Positions 26,574 through 36,122 of a stretch of DNA of 64,000 nt are shown piece by piece (the stretch's first letter is position 1; the number at the start of each line of letters is the position of its first letter). A program made the position numbers and the translations under genes. The stretch covers positions 3,002,315 to 3,066,314 of the forward strand of contig NC_015510.1 in the NCBI RefSeq assembly GCF_000212735.1. The letters are read 5' to 3'. The notes under the pieces are model-generated. The model saw only the letters and a program-made list of their open reading frames with translations, did not search any database and was not told where the DNA came from. This DNA is from Haliscomenobacter hydrossis DSM 1100. Its GTDB lineage: Bacteria; Bacteroidota; Bacteroidia; Chitinophagales; Saprospiraceae.

Positions 26574-27444
26574 GAGTATGTTCAAAATTTTTTGTTGAAA
26601 AATAAGGATCGGCTGCTATCTTTAGTTTGTCCAAAATTAAAGAGCAATGACTGGAAAGTACCAGCGCATGACCGATCCTCAATGGGAAGTTATCGCAAAA
26701 TACTTACCTGTGCAAAGAAAACGGGAGATAAATCTACGAGACGTAATGGATGCAATCCGGTTTATAGTTTGTACAGGCATTCAATGGCGTAATCTACCCG
26801 AATATTTCCCGAAATGGAATGCTGTATACTACTATTTTCAAAAGTGGACAGCAGACCAAACCCTATTTCGCCTCAACGCAGCGTTGAATGAGTTGGATCG
26901 GATTAACCAAGGGAAAGAGGCCAAGCCTTCACTTTTGTTAGTTGATAGCCAGAGTGTTAAATTAGCACCTATGATCGGGACTGATCGCGGATTTGATGCG
27001 CATAAAAAAATTAACGGCCGCAAACGGCAACTTTTGACTGATTCAGAAGGACGTATTTGGGACGCATGTGCCCATGCTGCGAACCTATATGATGCTGACG
27101 GAGCAAGCCTGCTTTTTGACGAAAGCCGAATGGAACTTTGGTGGCCAAGGCTACAAAAGTTTCTCACTGATCAACACTATCAAGGTACTTTTTCGGTCAT
27201 GGCAACCGATCTGGGCATTCATTTTGAGATCAGAGGTAAGATCGGAGACGCCAAAGGATTCGAGGTCATTCCCATTCGTTGGGTCATCGAAAGAACCATT
27301 TCCTGGAGTAATTTTTGCCGCAGATTAGTCAAAGATTATGAGCGAACCATACAAAATTCGGTTAGCTGGACGATTTGCTCCAATATTTACCGAATCTTGA
27401 GGAGAGTTTGAACGCTAGGCAAAACAAAATTTCCGAACATACTC
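26574..27444 (+). mobile_element. IS5-family insertion sequence (IS1031-like), complete
   Basis: An 871-bp element. The terminal inverted repeats share GAGTATGTTC at the tips (26574-26583, and the complement 27435-27444) and further T-rich matches inside. It is flanked by a 3-bp direct repeat TTA (26571-26573 and 27445-27447), consistent with the TNA targets of IS1031-type elements. It carries one transposase gene. Insertion is exact inside a helicase gene on the opposite strand, with no other damage, so it is probably recent. Confidence 0.9.
26647..27411 (+). CDS. IS5-family transposase, DDE type
   Basis: 254 residues. An N-terminal DNA-binding region (about 1-65, with the IS5 signature GIQWRNLPEYFPKW) precedes an RNase H-like DDE core. 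The acidic triad is complete: D100 in LLLVDSQSV, D175 in KFLTDQHYQG and E215 in IRWVIERT, with the following R and K residues of the Y-R-K region (RRLVKDYER). GRKRQLLTD after D100 is also typical. The gene fills the element and looks functional. A single frame serves, without the programmed frameshift some IS5 subgroups use. Confidence 0.93.
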   Translation: MTGKYQRMTDPQWEVIAKYLPVQRKREINLRDVMDAIRFIVCTGIQWRNLPEYFPKWNAVYYYFQKWTADQTLFRLNAALNELDRINQGKEAKPSLLLVDSQSVKLAPMIGTDRGFDAHKKINGRKRQLLTDSEGRIWDACAHAANLYDADGASLLFDESRMELWWPRLQKFLTDQHYQGTFSVMATDLGIHFEIRGKIGDAKGFEVIPIRWVIERTISWSNFCRRLVKDYERTIQNSVSWTICSNIYRILRRV

Positions 27445-28259
27445 TTACTCCAACATAAGAATACAGGATTAAATCCTTCCATTTTTAATCTTCTTGCTTT
27501 CTCTGCAGCAATAAAAGTTTTTCCACTTCCTGCACAGCCACAAATTTTTGCCTGTCTTTGCCTATTTAAGAAATCAATTAGAAGATATTGTTGTTGCGTA
27601 AGTTCTAATTGCTGATTTCTAACATTTTCAATATGTTCTAAGAGCGGAGATTCGAATTTCCATAAATGGGCAAATGTTTTGACTACCGGAGTTTCATCAT
27701 AAAAATACTTCAAATGGCTTGGATGCCAATAATGAAAAATTTCATCGAATTCTTTTTGGATTGTATTAGAATGAATCTGTTTTTTGTCTAAGAATATTTC
27801 ATTGGCATATGAAAAGCCAATATTCTCATTTTGCATGTTGCAGTCTGGAAATATTACAGCATAACATGTTCTATAATTAATATTTGTTGTAAGTTGACCT
27901 TGTTGTAGTTTTGTTCTTAAAGAATAATGATTAGTTTTTGCTTGTTCAAATGGATTTTTTATTTGGTTTTTGTCTCCAAATCTATTTGTAGAAAACCACA
28001 TTTGAGAAAGGTTATCATAATCAATTTTTCCGCCTTTTAGTTCAATTACCAAAAAGCCTTTGTTGGGGTGAAAAATCAAAAAATCAATTTCTCCGTCAGA
28101 GACAAAATTATATCTTCCTTTTAATTGATAGGCAACACTATAGAACACATAATAATTATTATCAAGAGATTCTAATATTTTAAAAAAATTTATTTCCGAT
28201 TTTCGAAACGGATCTTTCAAGACTTCTATTGGTATTTTGTTTGGATATATTTGTGCCAT
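27445..28259 (-). pseudogene. NERD nuclease/UvrD-like helicase gene, 5' (N-terminal) fragment
   Basis: This is the first half of the gene interrupted by the IS. The NERD domain (about residues 15-130) shows a PD-(D/E)xK-type site: D59 in GEIDFLIF, then E73-L-K75 in VIELKGG. The helicase part begins with Walker A GCAGSGKT (K247). Just after NPVFLCWSK the frame enters the IS and reads 20 foreign residues (to 27387). It starts 26 bp after the stop of the 440-residue gene upstream, so the two were an operon. Nuclease-helicase fusions of this kind are frequent in phage-defence loci; that role is inference. Confidence 0.88.
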
Positions 28260-28285
28260 TTCAATATTTTTTTATTTATAGTATT

Positions 28286-29608
28286 TTATTTATATTTTAT
28301 TATTTCCATGTTTCTATTATCTTTCACAATTATTGTATCTCCCCCCATATAGTCGATACCACCTTCAATTTCACCTTGTTCAGAAATTAGTGTAATTGGA
28401 TTCATCAGAGTATATGAAACTGAACTGAAATTATGTTTCTCTAATCCATCCTTACTTTTAGGGTAATTTTTAAACTTAATTTTATTATGTTTGGGTAACA
28501 TTGCTTTTACTAATGCCTTCTCCGCATCTAAATAGATTGTTCTCTGTTCAGGCATATTGTACCCTAACAATGAATTAACCATATCTTCGGGCGAAGAATT
28601 CTCATCAAAACTACTAATAGTTAAATTGTCGCGAAACTTTAAAAAAAGTAAAGCAATTTCATGAGTAGGAAGTGAGCCATAATTAAATGGATATTCTATT
28701 GCTAAAATATCCTGAAGAGTTTCATGCCCAGTTAATCTCTTCCAAATATCTTGGTCAGTAGCTTTACCTATGTAATGTAGCTTATACCTAAGAAACTCTC
28801 TAAAATCTCCTTCTACCTCAGCTTGAAAATATCCTTTTTCCCAATTGATAATAAAAACCTCTGGAGACAAATAAACTATGAAGTTCTCAGGTTTTACATA
28901 TGAATGATAAAATTTAATTCCATGAATATCATTGTAAGGCTGAGTTTTGAATTCCTTATTTCGTACGTGTGAACCCAAGTATAGATGAATTTCTCTGTTT
29001 GGATCAGTTGCAATATTTGGTTGAAAGTATGGTAGTTTGCATTTTAAGACTTGCGCGTTACCTTTTTGGTGAATTTCAAATTTGATATATTCACCATTTT
29101 TATCTACAATTAGATTCTCGAAACTTAGTTCAGATCGTTGAGCAATAATGTATAAGTTGCTTTCTCTAAGTATGGCTTGCACAAGTTTATCATCTCTTAG
29201 ATATTTGAAATCATAATTAGACATTGGACTGCATGCAAGCTCAATTTGATTTATTAACGTCTTAATATTTGTATTCTTTGTTGGGCTTTTATTATTCTGA
29301 AATTGCGATAGACTTGGTTTCCCTAACCCTTCAGTATACCATGAGAATTGGTATGATATCCAATCTAATGCTGTTTCAATGTAACTAAATCCGATTCTCT
29401 CGTTGAATTTTTTGAAACTATTATTCACATCTTGACATAGAATCAGTCCATCATATGTATTTTCCCTTTTATTGAATAAAGCTGTTCCCAAAAGCGATTC
29501 GTCATTGCTTTTGTAATAATACAAAATTTTGCCTTTTTTTGAAGCAAATATTTCTGTATAAGAATCCTCTGCAAGATTTTTAAACTCTGATTTACTTATA
29601 GTTTTCAA
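28286..29608 (-). CDS. GIY-YIG-like nuclease domain protein, partner of NERD helicase
   Basis: 440 residues from a TTG start at 29608; no nearer ATG gives full length. The N-terminal 260 residues match no family I know. The C-terminal part (about 270-385) looks like a GIY-YIG nuclease: KLHYIG (Y279-I-G281), basic WKRL with R291, H295, and a distal E363 in DAEKALVKAMLPKHN, the usual place of the metal-binding glutamate. The closing GGIDYMGGDTIIVKDN is an added segment. It is AT-rich and sits 26 bp before the NERD/helicase gene. Together they form a candidate two-gene defence module. The nuclease assignment rests on motif reading only. Confidence 0.6.
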   Translation of the reverse strand: MKTISKSEFKNLAEDSYTEIFASKKGKILYYYKSNDESLLGTALFNKRENTYDGLILCQDVNNSFKKFNERIGFSYIETALDWISYQFSWYTEGLGKPSLSQFQNNKSPTKNTNIKTLINQIELACSPMSNYDFKYLRDDKLVQAILRESNLYIIAQRSELSFENLIVDKNGEYIKFEIHQKGNAQVLKCKLPYFQPNIATDPNREIHLYLGSHVRNKEFKTQPYNDIHGIKFYHSYVKPENFIVYLSPEVFIINWEKGYFQAEVEGDFREFLRYKLHYIGKATDQDIWKRLTGHETLQDILAIEYPFNYGSLPTHEIALLFLKFRDNLTISSFDENSSPEDMVNSLLGYNMPEQRTIYLDAEKALVKAMLPKHNKIKFKNYPKSKDGLEKHNFSSVSYTLMNPITLISEQGEIEGGIDYMGGDTIIVKDNRNMEIIKYK

Positions 29609-29732
29609 ATTTTTGAATTTAATCGTCCTACAAATTTTTTTATCGTATTTCCCAACTATACCGCAACATCACCTCCTCTATCCAGCGCATTACCGAAGTG
29701 CAAATTGCATTGGCGTTAATGCGCTTAAAGCT

Positions 29733-29811
29733 ACAAGAAAAACCACATATATCCCACATTTTTTTGAATTATTTTAACAGAAGTATCAATCAGAATTCGA
29801 TTACTTTCCAT
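29733..29811 (-). pseudogene. PIN-domain toxin stub
   Basis: From ATG 29811 the frame reads MESNRILIDTSVKIIQKNV and stops soon after. MxxNRILIDTSV is the standard beginning of VapC/PIN toxins (first catalytic Asp in IDTS). Nothing after it fits a PIN domain. A 50-residue frame ending at 29790 (VAEYTASQLEPKQTTNK at its start) overlaps the stub by 22 bp, as antitoxin genes do. Read as a decayed toxin-antitoxin locus. The stretch 29612-29732 beyond it is unassigned. Confidence 0.35.
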
Positions 29812-30000
29812 TGGTTGATAAAATTGTGACTTTCCAAAATAGGCTCCACATTTTCATCATTCCAAACCCCTAATGACAAGAGTCGATTGAGCCGTTCTAT
29901 TTTGTTCGTAGTTTGTTTTGGTTCCAACTGAGAAGCGGTGTATTCAGCCACTGTTCCTGGATCAAAATTTGATGAAAGTCAAGAACTTCCTGCAAATCAA

Positions 30001-30180
30001 TCATTTTGCCAATTTTTCAAGCAGTTCTTGATCTTCCAATAAAATCGTTTTTAAGTTCAGCGAAAGTTGCATTTTGCTGGTACTCGTCTTTTCTACTTGT
30101 TTTAAAAAGAGCAATACATCACCCAGAATTTCACTCGGTAAAGCATTGACAATTTGGGTTATTTCCTCTTTGAGTTCCAT
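30001..30180 (-). CDS. small antitoxin-like protein, 59 residues
   Basis: An ATG at 30180 opens a 59-residue frame: MELKEEITQIVNALPSEILG, then DVLLFLKQVEKTSTSKMQL, ending LLEDQELLEKLAK. The N-terminal helix pair (IVNALPSEILGDVLLFLKQVE) is like DUF2281-type antitoxins. An overlapping downstream frame starts MIDLQEVLDFHQILIQ, then breaks off. With the PIN stub further on, this appears to be the surviving end of a toxin-antitoxin operon. No promoter was resolved. Confidence 0.45.
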   Translation of the reverse strand: MELKEEITQIVNALPSEILGDVLLFLKQVEKTSTSKMQLSLNLKTILLEDQELLEKLAK

Positions 30181-30378
30181 GAGTTATGGATTTTTGAAAA
30201 CACTTTGTTCGTATTGCAAGTTAGTACATTTTCAGGAAAGGTCAATAACCACATCCATCATCTGGTAGATGTACTGGGGGCGAAACCTTGAAAGTTGCCA
30301 AACCACGCTTAGCAATTCGGGCTCCACTTAATCACTCACATTACGCACTTAGGAAGCAGCTTCGCTGCTTTTTTTTAT

Positions 30379-30490
30379 AAACACGACGACACGACGGAAC
30401 GACGACACGACGATCTTCGCGCTACGCGCTCAGTGTATACGACGCCTTGCGTCGTATTAAGGCGGTAGCCATTCCGTCGTCGTCGTGTTA
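30379..30490. repeat. CACGACG-type palindrome
   Basis: AACACGACGACACGACGGAA at the left pairs with TTCCGTCGTCGTCGTGTT at the right (end 30490) around inner hairpins (CGCGCTACGCGC, CGACGCCTTGCGTCG). The left flank GCAGCTTCGCTGC (about 30355) belongs to the family. The remaining gap 30181-30736 shows no gene. Confidence 0.75.
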
Positions 30491-30736
30491 AAAAGATTTG
30501 GCGAAGCCGAATCCATTCGTTGTGTTTATGCATCTGATAAGTCTTTTGAAATAGGGGCTGCGTAATATGCGTCAATTAGAGGTTTTCTTTCATTTTGCCC
30601 TATAAATAATCATTCCCCTTCAACCTTTTTGTCGGCTGCCTTCTTGCATTCAGTCTATTTATTTCAAGGCCCGTAGCTTTTCTTTTGTTCCCAAGTTGTC
30701 CGTAGAGTTTTATGATTGTTTTTACGAATACAAACC

Positions 30737-33700
30737 CTACATATTCCGCCGATACTGTCCCCCCACCGCGTACAACGCATGCGTAATTTCTCCCAAAGAA
30801 CAGTACTTCGCCGTTTCCATCAATTCCGCAAAAAGGTTGCCATTGCTGATGGCCACCTGTTGCAGGCGTTGCAGCGCTTTGGCACCAAATTCAGCCTGGG
30901 CAGCGTGCAGGTTGTGCAAAGTCTGGATTTGCGCCTCCTTTTCCTCTGGCGTTGCCCGGATCACTTCCGAGGGCACAATGGTCAAAGAACCTTCCTTGCT
31001 CAAAAACGTATTCACCCCAATGATCGGGTAATCCCCGCTGTGTTTGAGGGTTTCGTAATACAGGCTTTCCTCCTGAATTTTGCCGCGCTGGTACATTGTT
31101 TCCATGGCACCCAGCACGCCGCCCCGTTCGCTGATGCGGTCAAATTCGGTCAGCACCGCTTCTTCCACCAGGTCGGTCAGTTCTTCGATGATGAAGGCCC
31201 CTTGGAGTGGATTTTCGTTTTTGGCCAAACCCAATTCCTTGTTGATGATGAGTTGTATGGCCATGGCGCGGCGCACACTTTCTTCAGTCGGTGTGGTAAT
31301 GGCCTCGTCGTAGGCATTGGTATGTAGGGAGTTGCAATTGTCGTAAATGGCGTACAAAGCCTGCAAGGTCGTGCGGATGTCATTGAAATCGATCTCCTGT
31401 GCGTGCAGGGAGCGGCCACTGGTTTGGATATGGTATTTGAGCATTTGAGAACGCTCGTTGGCCCCGTATTTTTCCTTCATGGCCTTGGCCCAAATGCGCC
31501 GCGCCACCCGCCCGATTACGGCGTATTCCGGATCGACGCCGTTGGAAAAAAAGAAGGACAAATTGGGGGCAAAATCATCGATGTGCATGCCCCGCGAGAG
31601 GTAGTATTCCACAAAAGTGAAGCCATTGGAGAGCGTAAAGGCCAGTTGCGAAATCGGGTTGGCCCCCGCCTCGGCGATGTGGTAACCCGAAATGGAGACC
31701 GAGTAAAAATTGCGCACCTGGTTTTGCACAAAATACTCCTGCACGTCACCCATCAGTTTGAGGGCAAATTCGGTGGAAAAAATGCAGGTATTCTGTGCCT
31801 GGTCTTCTTTGAGGATATCCGCCTGAACGGTGCCACGCACGGCATTCAAGGCCTTGGCTTTTAGGGTGGCGTACACCTCGGCGGGCAACACCTGATCACC
31901 AGTAAGGCCCAGGAGCAGGAGTCCCAGGCCATCGTTTCCAGCGGGGATTTCTCCGTGATATGTGGGGCGAGGTAACCCCTGCTGGTCGTACACTTCGGCC
32001 AGTTTGGCTTCCACCAGATGTTCCAGGTTGTGGCTCCGAATGTATTGTTCACACTGCTGGTCGGTGGCGGCATTCATAAAAAAAGCCACAATGGTTGCCG
32101 CTGGCCCGTTGATGGTCATGGATACTGAGGTACGCGGATCGCAAAGATCGAAGCCGGAATACAGCTTTTTGGCGTCATCCAGACAACAAATGCTCACCCC
32201 CGAATTGCCCACTTTTCCATAAATGTCTGGACGGTAATCGGGATCTTCGCCGTAAAGCGTCACAGAATCAAAAGCGGTAGAGAGCCGATTGGCGGGCATG
32301 TCGACCGACACGTAATGGAAACGGCGATTGGTGCGCTCGGGCCCACCTTCTCCGGCAAACATGCGCGTGGGGTCTTCCTCCTGGCGTTTGAAAGGAAAAA
32401 CACCAGCGGTATACGGGAATTTGCCGGGTACATTTTCGCGCAGCACCCAGCGCAGGATTTCGCCCCAGTCCTGGTATTTGGGCAGGGCGACCCGAGGGAT
32501 GCGGGTGTGCGAGAGGCTGGTGGTAAACGTCGGCACCCGAATTTCTTTCCCCCGGACGGTGTAAACGTATTCATCCGCAGCGTAGGCCGCCTTTTGCGCA
32601 GCCCATTCGCTGAGTATTTTTTTACAAAAAGGTTCCAGGTGTAATTCCAGGGTCTTATAATGGTCTTCTATCCCTGCGCTGAGTTCGGGATTGGGTTTTT
32701 TGGTTTGGGTGCGCAAGAAATTGATGGTGGTGTGCAAACCAAATAGCTGGCGGGCGATGTCCGTTTGACGATCTACCCAACGTTCGTAAGCCCGGTTGCT
32801 TTCGGCAATTTCCGACAGATAGCGGCTGCGTTGTGGCGGAATGATGTACACTTTTTCGCTCAATTCCGCGCCAGCATGAAAGTCCGAAGGCAGATCTGCC
32901 CCGGTTTTTTCCACCAATACGTTCATCACCTGCTGGTACAAGCGGTTCATCCCCGGGTCGTTGAACTGGGAGGCAATGGTGCCAAAAACAGGCATTTCTT
33001 CTACTGGTTTTTGCCAAAGCTGGTGCGCCCGCTGGTATTGCTTTTTGACGTCGCGCAAGGCATCCAGCGCACCCCGTTTGTCAAACTTGTTGATGGCAAT
33101 GACGTCCGCAAAATCGATCATGTCGATCTTTTCCAATTGGGTCGCCGCGCCGTATTCGGGGGTCATCACGTAAAGCGATACGTCGGAATGATCCACGATT
33201 TCGGTATCGGATTGCCCGATGCCGGAGGTTTCCAGAATGATCAGGTCGAACCTCGCTGCTTTGAGGATGTTGACGGCATCCGCCACGTAGCGGGAAAGTG
33301 CCAGGTTCGACTGCCGGGTGGCCAGCGAACGCATGTACACCCGTGAGTTGCTGGCCGCGTTCATGCGAATGCGGTCGCCGAGCAGGGCGCCGCCCGTTTT
33401 GCGTTTGGAGGGGTCAACGGAGACGATGGCGATGGTTTTGTCCGTAAAATCGAGTAAAAAACGGCGCAGCAATTCGTCTACGAGGCTACTTTTTCCCGCG
33501 CCTCCGGTGCCGGTTATGCCGAGTACGGGGATGACTTTCCCCGAAATTTCTTGCTGCAGTTGATCCAGCCAGTCGCGGTTGGCCTCGGGGTAGTTTTCAA
33601 TGGCTGAAATCATCCGGGCAATGCTGCGGCCTTCGCGGAGGCGGAAGGTTTTGAACTCCCCGTTGAGGTTTTGCCCCACCGGGAAGTCACATTTTGCCAG

Positions 33701-34117
33701 CAGATCGTTGATCATGCCTTGCAGGCCGAGGTGTCGGCCATCGTCGGGGGTGTAAATCCGGGCAATGCCGTAGGTCTGTAGTTCGGCTACTTCGTGGGGC
33801 AGGATGGTACCGCCACCACCACCAAAAATTTTGATGTGCCCCGAGCCTTTTTCCTGCAACAGGTCGTACATGTACTTAAAAAACTCCAAATGGCCTCCCT
33901 GGTACGAGGTGATGGCAATGCCCTGCACATCTTCCTGGATGGCAGCGTCTACAATCTCTTGCACGGAACGGTTGTGCCCCAGGTGGATGATTTCGGCACC
34001 GGAGCTTTGCAAAATACGGCGCATGATGTTGATGGCCGCATCGTGGCCATCAAACAGCGAAGCAGCGGTAACGAGGCGGATTTTGTATTTGGGCTGGTAT
34101 GCGGTGATGGCTTCCAT
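30737..34117 (-). CDS. icmF: fused acyl-CoA mutase, IcmF type (B12 domain, G-protein chaperone, mutase)
   Basis: 1126 residues. Domain order: cobalamin-binding domain (about 1-145, with the axial histidine H25 in SLFDGHDAA and a GGGGG loop), a MeaI/MeaB-like GTPase (about 150-490, Walker A GTGGAGKS near residue 205, [20 protein letters not shown]), and a substrate-binding TIM barrel with the C-terminal mutase part. This order defines IcmF, which interconverts isobutyryl-CoA and butyryl-CoA (some members prefer other acyl-CoAs) and reloads its own cofactor. ATG 34117 ([18 protein letters not shown]) is chosen; the longer frame to 34237 runs into the neighbouring gene. It shares cobalamin dependence with the reductase at 11.5 kb. 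Confidence 0.93.
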   Translation of the reverse strand: MEAITAYQPKYKIRLVTAASLFDGHDAAINIMRRILQSSGAEIIHLGHNRSVQEIVDAAIQEDVQGIAITSYQGGHLEFFKYMYDLLQEKGSGHIKIFGGGGGTILPHEVAELQTYGIARIYTPDDGRHLGLQGMINDLLAKCDFPVGQNLNGEFKTFRLREGRSIARMISAIENYPEANRDWLDQLQQEISGKVIPVLGITGTGGAGKSSLVDELLRRFLLDFTDKTIAIVSVDPSKRKTGGALLGDRIRMNAASNSRVYMRSLATRQSNLALSRYVADAVNILKAARFDLIILETSGIGQSDTEIVDHSDVSLYVMTPEYGAATQLEKIDMIDFADVIAINKFDKRGALDALRDVKKQYQRAHQLWQKPVEEMPVFGTIASQFNDPGMNRLYQQVMNVLVEKTGADLPSDFHAGAELSEKVYIIPPQRSRYLSEIAESNRAYERWVDRQTDIARQLFGLHTTINFLRTQTKKPNPELSAGIEDHYKTLELHLEPFCKKILSEWAAQKAAYAADEYVYTVRGKEIRVPTFTTSLSHTRIPRVALPKYQDWGEILRWVLRENVPGKFPYTAGVFPFKRQEEDPTRMFAGEGGPERTNRRFHYVSVDMPANRLSTAFDSVTLYGEDPDYRPDIYGKVGNSGVSICCLDDAKKLYSGFDLCDPRTSVSMTINGPAATIVAFFMNAATDQQCEQYIRSHNLEHLVEAKLAEVYDQQGLPRPTYHGEIPAGNDGLGLLLLGLTGDQVLPAEVYATLKAKALNAVRGTVQADILKEDQAQNTCIFSTEFALKLMGDVQEYFVQNQVRNFYSVSISGYHIAEAGANPISQLAFTLSNGFTFVEYYLSRGMHIDDFAPNLSFFFSNGVDPEYAVIGRVARRIWAKAMKEKYGANERSQMLKYHIQTSGRSLHAQEIDFNDIRTTLQALYAIYDNCNSLHTNAYDEAITTPTEESVRRAMAIQLIINKELGLAKNENPLQGAFIIEELTDLVEEAVLTEFDRISERGGVLGAMETMYQRGKIQEESLYYETLKHSGDYPIIGVNTFLSKEGSLTIVPSEVIRATPEEKEAQIQTLHNLHAAQAEFGAKALQRLQQVAISNGNLFAELMETAKYCSLGEITHALYAVGGQYRRNM

Positions 34118-34181
34118 AATTTGCGAGCTGTGATGTAAGACAAAGTTACGCAAAACGGAGCCATCAAGTCGGTTTGCTTGC

Positions 34182-34640
34182 CTAGAAATAAAACCGTAGG
34201 CCAATGCCCCCACCCAGGTCGCCATCGGTGCGTTCAATCACTTGCAGCCGGGGGGTGATTTGTCCAAAAAGTTCGAACTGATCAAAGAATACATTGAGGC
34301 CAAAGTTGCCACTGATGCCCGCTCCGAGGTAGTCTTCATACCGGCCGCGCTCATAAAAAGCGATAAAAGCACCTGGGCCATAAAAGAAATTGGCATTGCG
34401 GGCACTACCCAAGGGTTTATGGTACAGGGCGTGGACATTGACGAACAAATAATCATTCAAGTCCCAGGCGGCTAAAATATCGACGGAGGCCCTGCCAGCA
34501 TTGTAAAATTTCAGGGTCAAACCGCTGGGGTCGCCCACCTGCAAACCAAGACCCACACTGCCACTTTTCACCTGGGCAAAGGTTTGAGCGCTACTCAATC
34601 CACAAAAGGCGAGGAGTAAAACAAATAGGAACTTTTTCAT
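34182..34640 (-). CDS. small outer-membrane barrel-like protein
   Basis: 152 residues. A signal peptide (about 1-22, ending SAQTFAQ) is followed by strands rich in Gly and aromatic residues ([59 protein letters not shown]). The end, [10 protein letters not shown], carries a terminal Phe as in BAM substrates. Its size suits an eight-strand barrel. It lies 64 bp before the icmF start on the same strand and may be co-transcribed. No functional link is evident. Confidence 0.72.
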   Translation of the reverse strand: MKKFLFVLLLAFCGLSSAQTFAQVKSGSVGLGLQVGDPSGLTLKFYNAGRASVDILAAWDLNDYLFVNVHALYHKPLGSARNANFFYGPGAFIAFYERGRYEDYLGAGISGNFGLNVFFDQFELFGQITPRLQVIERTDGDLGGGIGLRFYF

Positions 34641-34796
34641 TTGATTAAAATTTGGGTGTAGCTGTCAAACGTATAAAAGATTTAGGTAAGTGTACACTTG
34701 CGGGCAAAAAAAGTGCCGACCACAGGAGGCGATCGGCAATGATATTGGGTACTCTAACTCTTAACTTGTTGATTGGAGCGGGAATTCAAACCCACT

Positions 34797-35822
34797 CTAA
34801 GCCGTTGGCCAGGGCCAGGACTCATGGATACTTTTGCCAATCATCGGCTTCCAGGATTTTTTTGGATTGGCCTTGATTTGACGGGCAAGCTCAATCTGCC
34901 GTGGAGACAACACCTCTTCCGGCGACTTTCCACTAGCCAAAAGGCTATTGGCGCGCGCGGCCTGCAACTCGGTCATCGGCAGATACCGGTAAAAACTTTG
35001 ATACAAATAGTATTTGCTTTCAGGGTCGCGGCGGTAAGCAGCAGGCTCTTTTACCTTGCCTTTGCCCAAAACCTTTTCCACTTTTGCTTTTTCCTGGGTG
35101 TCTGCGGTAAACACGCCATCGGCACACTTCACTTTTCCTCCTGATTCAACCAGGTTTTCAAAAGAAAGCAGGCGAGGATTGTATTCTACGGTTACCACTT
35201 CATGGCCAGCCATGAACCCAGCTTCGGTGGCTACCACTCCAGGAATTTTGCCCAGTTCTTTTTCACCTGTCCAGAAACAGTACATCGACAAGGTGGCCGT
35301 TTTGGTGCCCAGTGCCTTGCTTTGTAGTTCTTCACGCAACAAACCCAGATAGCTTGGAACCGCCAGATTACTTTTTTCCAGCGCAACCACCATGGAATTC
35401 AAGACGCCCAAGGGTGTATAATTTCCGGAAACGCGCTCGGCTAAATTCTTTTTATTGGCGTCTACCATGCGGACAACAGGATTGTTCCAGGAAGGTTCAT
35501 TGTAGTACTTGAGCACTTCGGCGTCTTTGCCCCCTTTGTTGTTGTAAATCGCTACGGGTACAAACAGGGATTCGATCGCTTCCACAATCAAGGGATGACT
35601 GAGTACTTCTGCACCATAACGCTGGCAGGTGCTGCAACCGGGTACTTCCTGAAAGAGCAAAAACACGGGTTTTTGTTCTTTTTTGGCCCTGGCCAAACCC
35701 TGCTCAAAATCACGCACCCAGGTGACTTTACCCAACTCCAGCGGAGTTTGAGTGCCCTGTGCGAGGGCGCTACTAGCCAAAGCCAGAAGCAAGGTCAATG
35801 TTTTGATGGTGTGCGAAAGCAT
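34797..35822 (-). CDS. secreted thioredoxin-MsrA-like fusion (VPGUxxT-like family, Cys form)
   Basis: 341 residues from ATG 35822 (MLSHTIKTLTLLLALASSAL, signal peptide). The longer frame to 35996 has no signal and is rejected. Domain 1 (about 30-165) is thioredoxin-like with VPGCSTC (C63, C66), close to the VPGUxxT (seleno)protein family with Cys in the Sec place. Domain 2 (about 175-290) resembles MsrA: ATLSMYCFWTGEKELGKIPG (C182, compare GCFWG), then EVVTVEYNPRLLSFENLVE. A joint role in reducing oxidised methionine in the periplasm is inferred. The MsrA glycine before the catalytic Cys is Tyr here, so activity is open. Confidence 0.72.
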   Translation of the reverse strand: MLSHTIKTLTLLLALASSALAQGTQTPLELGKVTWVRDFEQGLARAKKEQKPVFLLFQEVPGCSTCQRYGAEVLSHPLIVEAIESLFVPVAIYNNKGGKDAEVLKYYNEPSWNNPVVRMVDANKKNLAERVSGNYTPLGVLNSMVVALEKSNLAVPSYLGLLREELQSKALGTKTATLSMYCFWTGEKELGKIPGVVATEAGFMAGHEVVTVEYNPRLLSFENLVESGGKVKCADGVFTADTQEKAKVEKVLGKGKVKEPAAYRRDPESKYYLYQSFYRYLPMTELQAARANSLLASGKSPEEVLSPRQIELARQIKANPKKSWKPMIGKSIHESWPWPTA

Positions 35823-35934
35823 ACTGGTGACTGATTTATGGGTGCAAAATGGACTTTTTAAATTACATGAAATGTTTCGGTGGAGACAGTTTGAGCAGTG
35901 TTTTGCGCCAACACAATTTATATTTGTGCCAAGG

Positions 35935-36096
35935 TAAAAGTTTAGCACCCCGCCTGCGGCGGTAATTGATACAGATAATTTCACCACGGATTCCACAGAT
36001 TTTCACAGATTTTTTGTCATATCTATAAAATTTGTGGAAATCCGTGGAATCCGTGGTGCAAAAAATCCGCCGCAGGCGAGTGCTAAACTTTTACGT
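35935..36096. repeat. nested hairpin, CCACGGATT family, between divergent genes
   Basis: The outer arms GTAAAAGTTTAGCAC and GTGCTAAACTTTTAC, with CCGCCTGCGGCGG/CCGCCGCAGGCG, surround an inner hairpin whose arms (TTCACCACGGATTCCACAGA... and its near complement to about 36059) contain short CCACGGATT/CACAGATT repeats. It lies between two gene starts, so it cannot be only a terminator. A relative is at 44464-44575. Confidence 0.75.
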
Positions 36097-36122
36097 ACCA
36101 ACAACGCACTAATCCTGTAATT

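Noticed and set aside
29640..29760. Plus-strand frame ISQLYRNITSSIQRITEVQI and onward near the start of the nuclease gene
   Set aside because: Looks protein-like for about 32 codons but has no start and no family match; could be a gene end fragment, not enough to call.
34770..34800. tRNA-like T-arm (minus strand GTGGGTTTGAATTCCCGC) just after the thioredoxin-MsrA gene
   Set aside because: The loop is 8 nt, and no acceptor, D or anticodon arms can be drawn; the upstream bases are coding. Possibly a chance hairpin or an old tRNA end.
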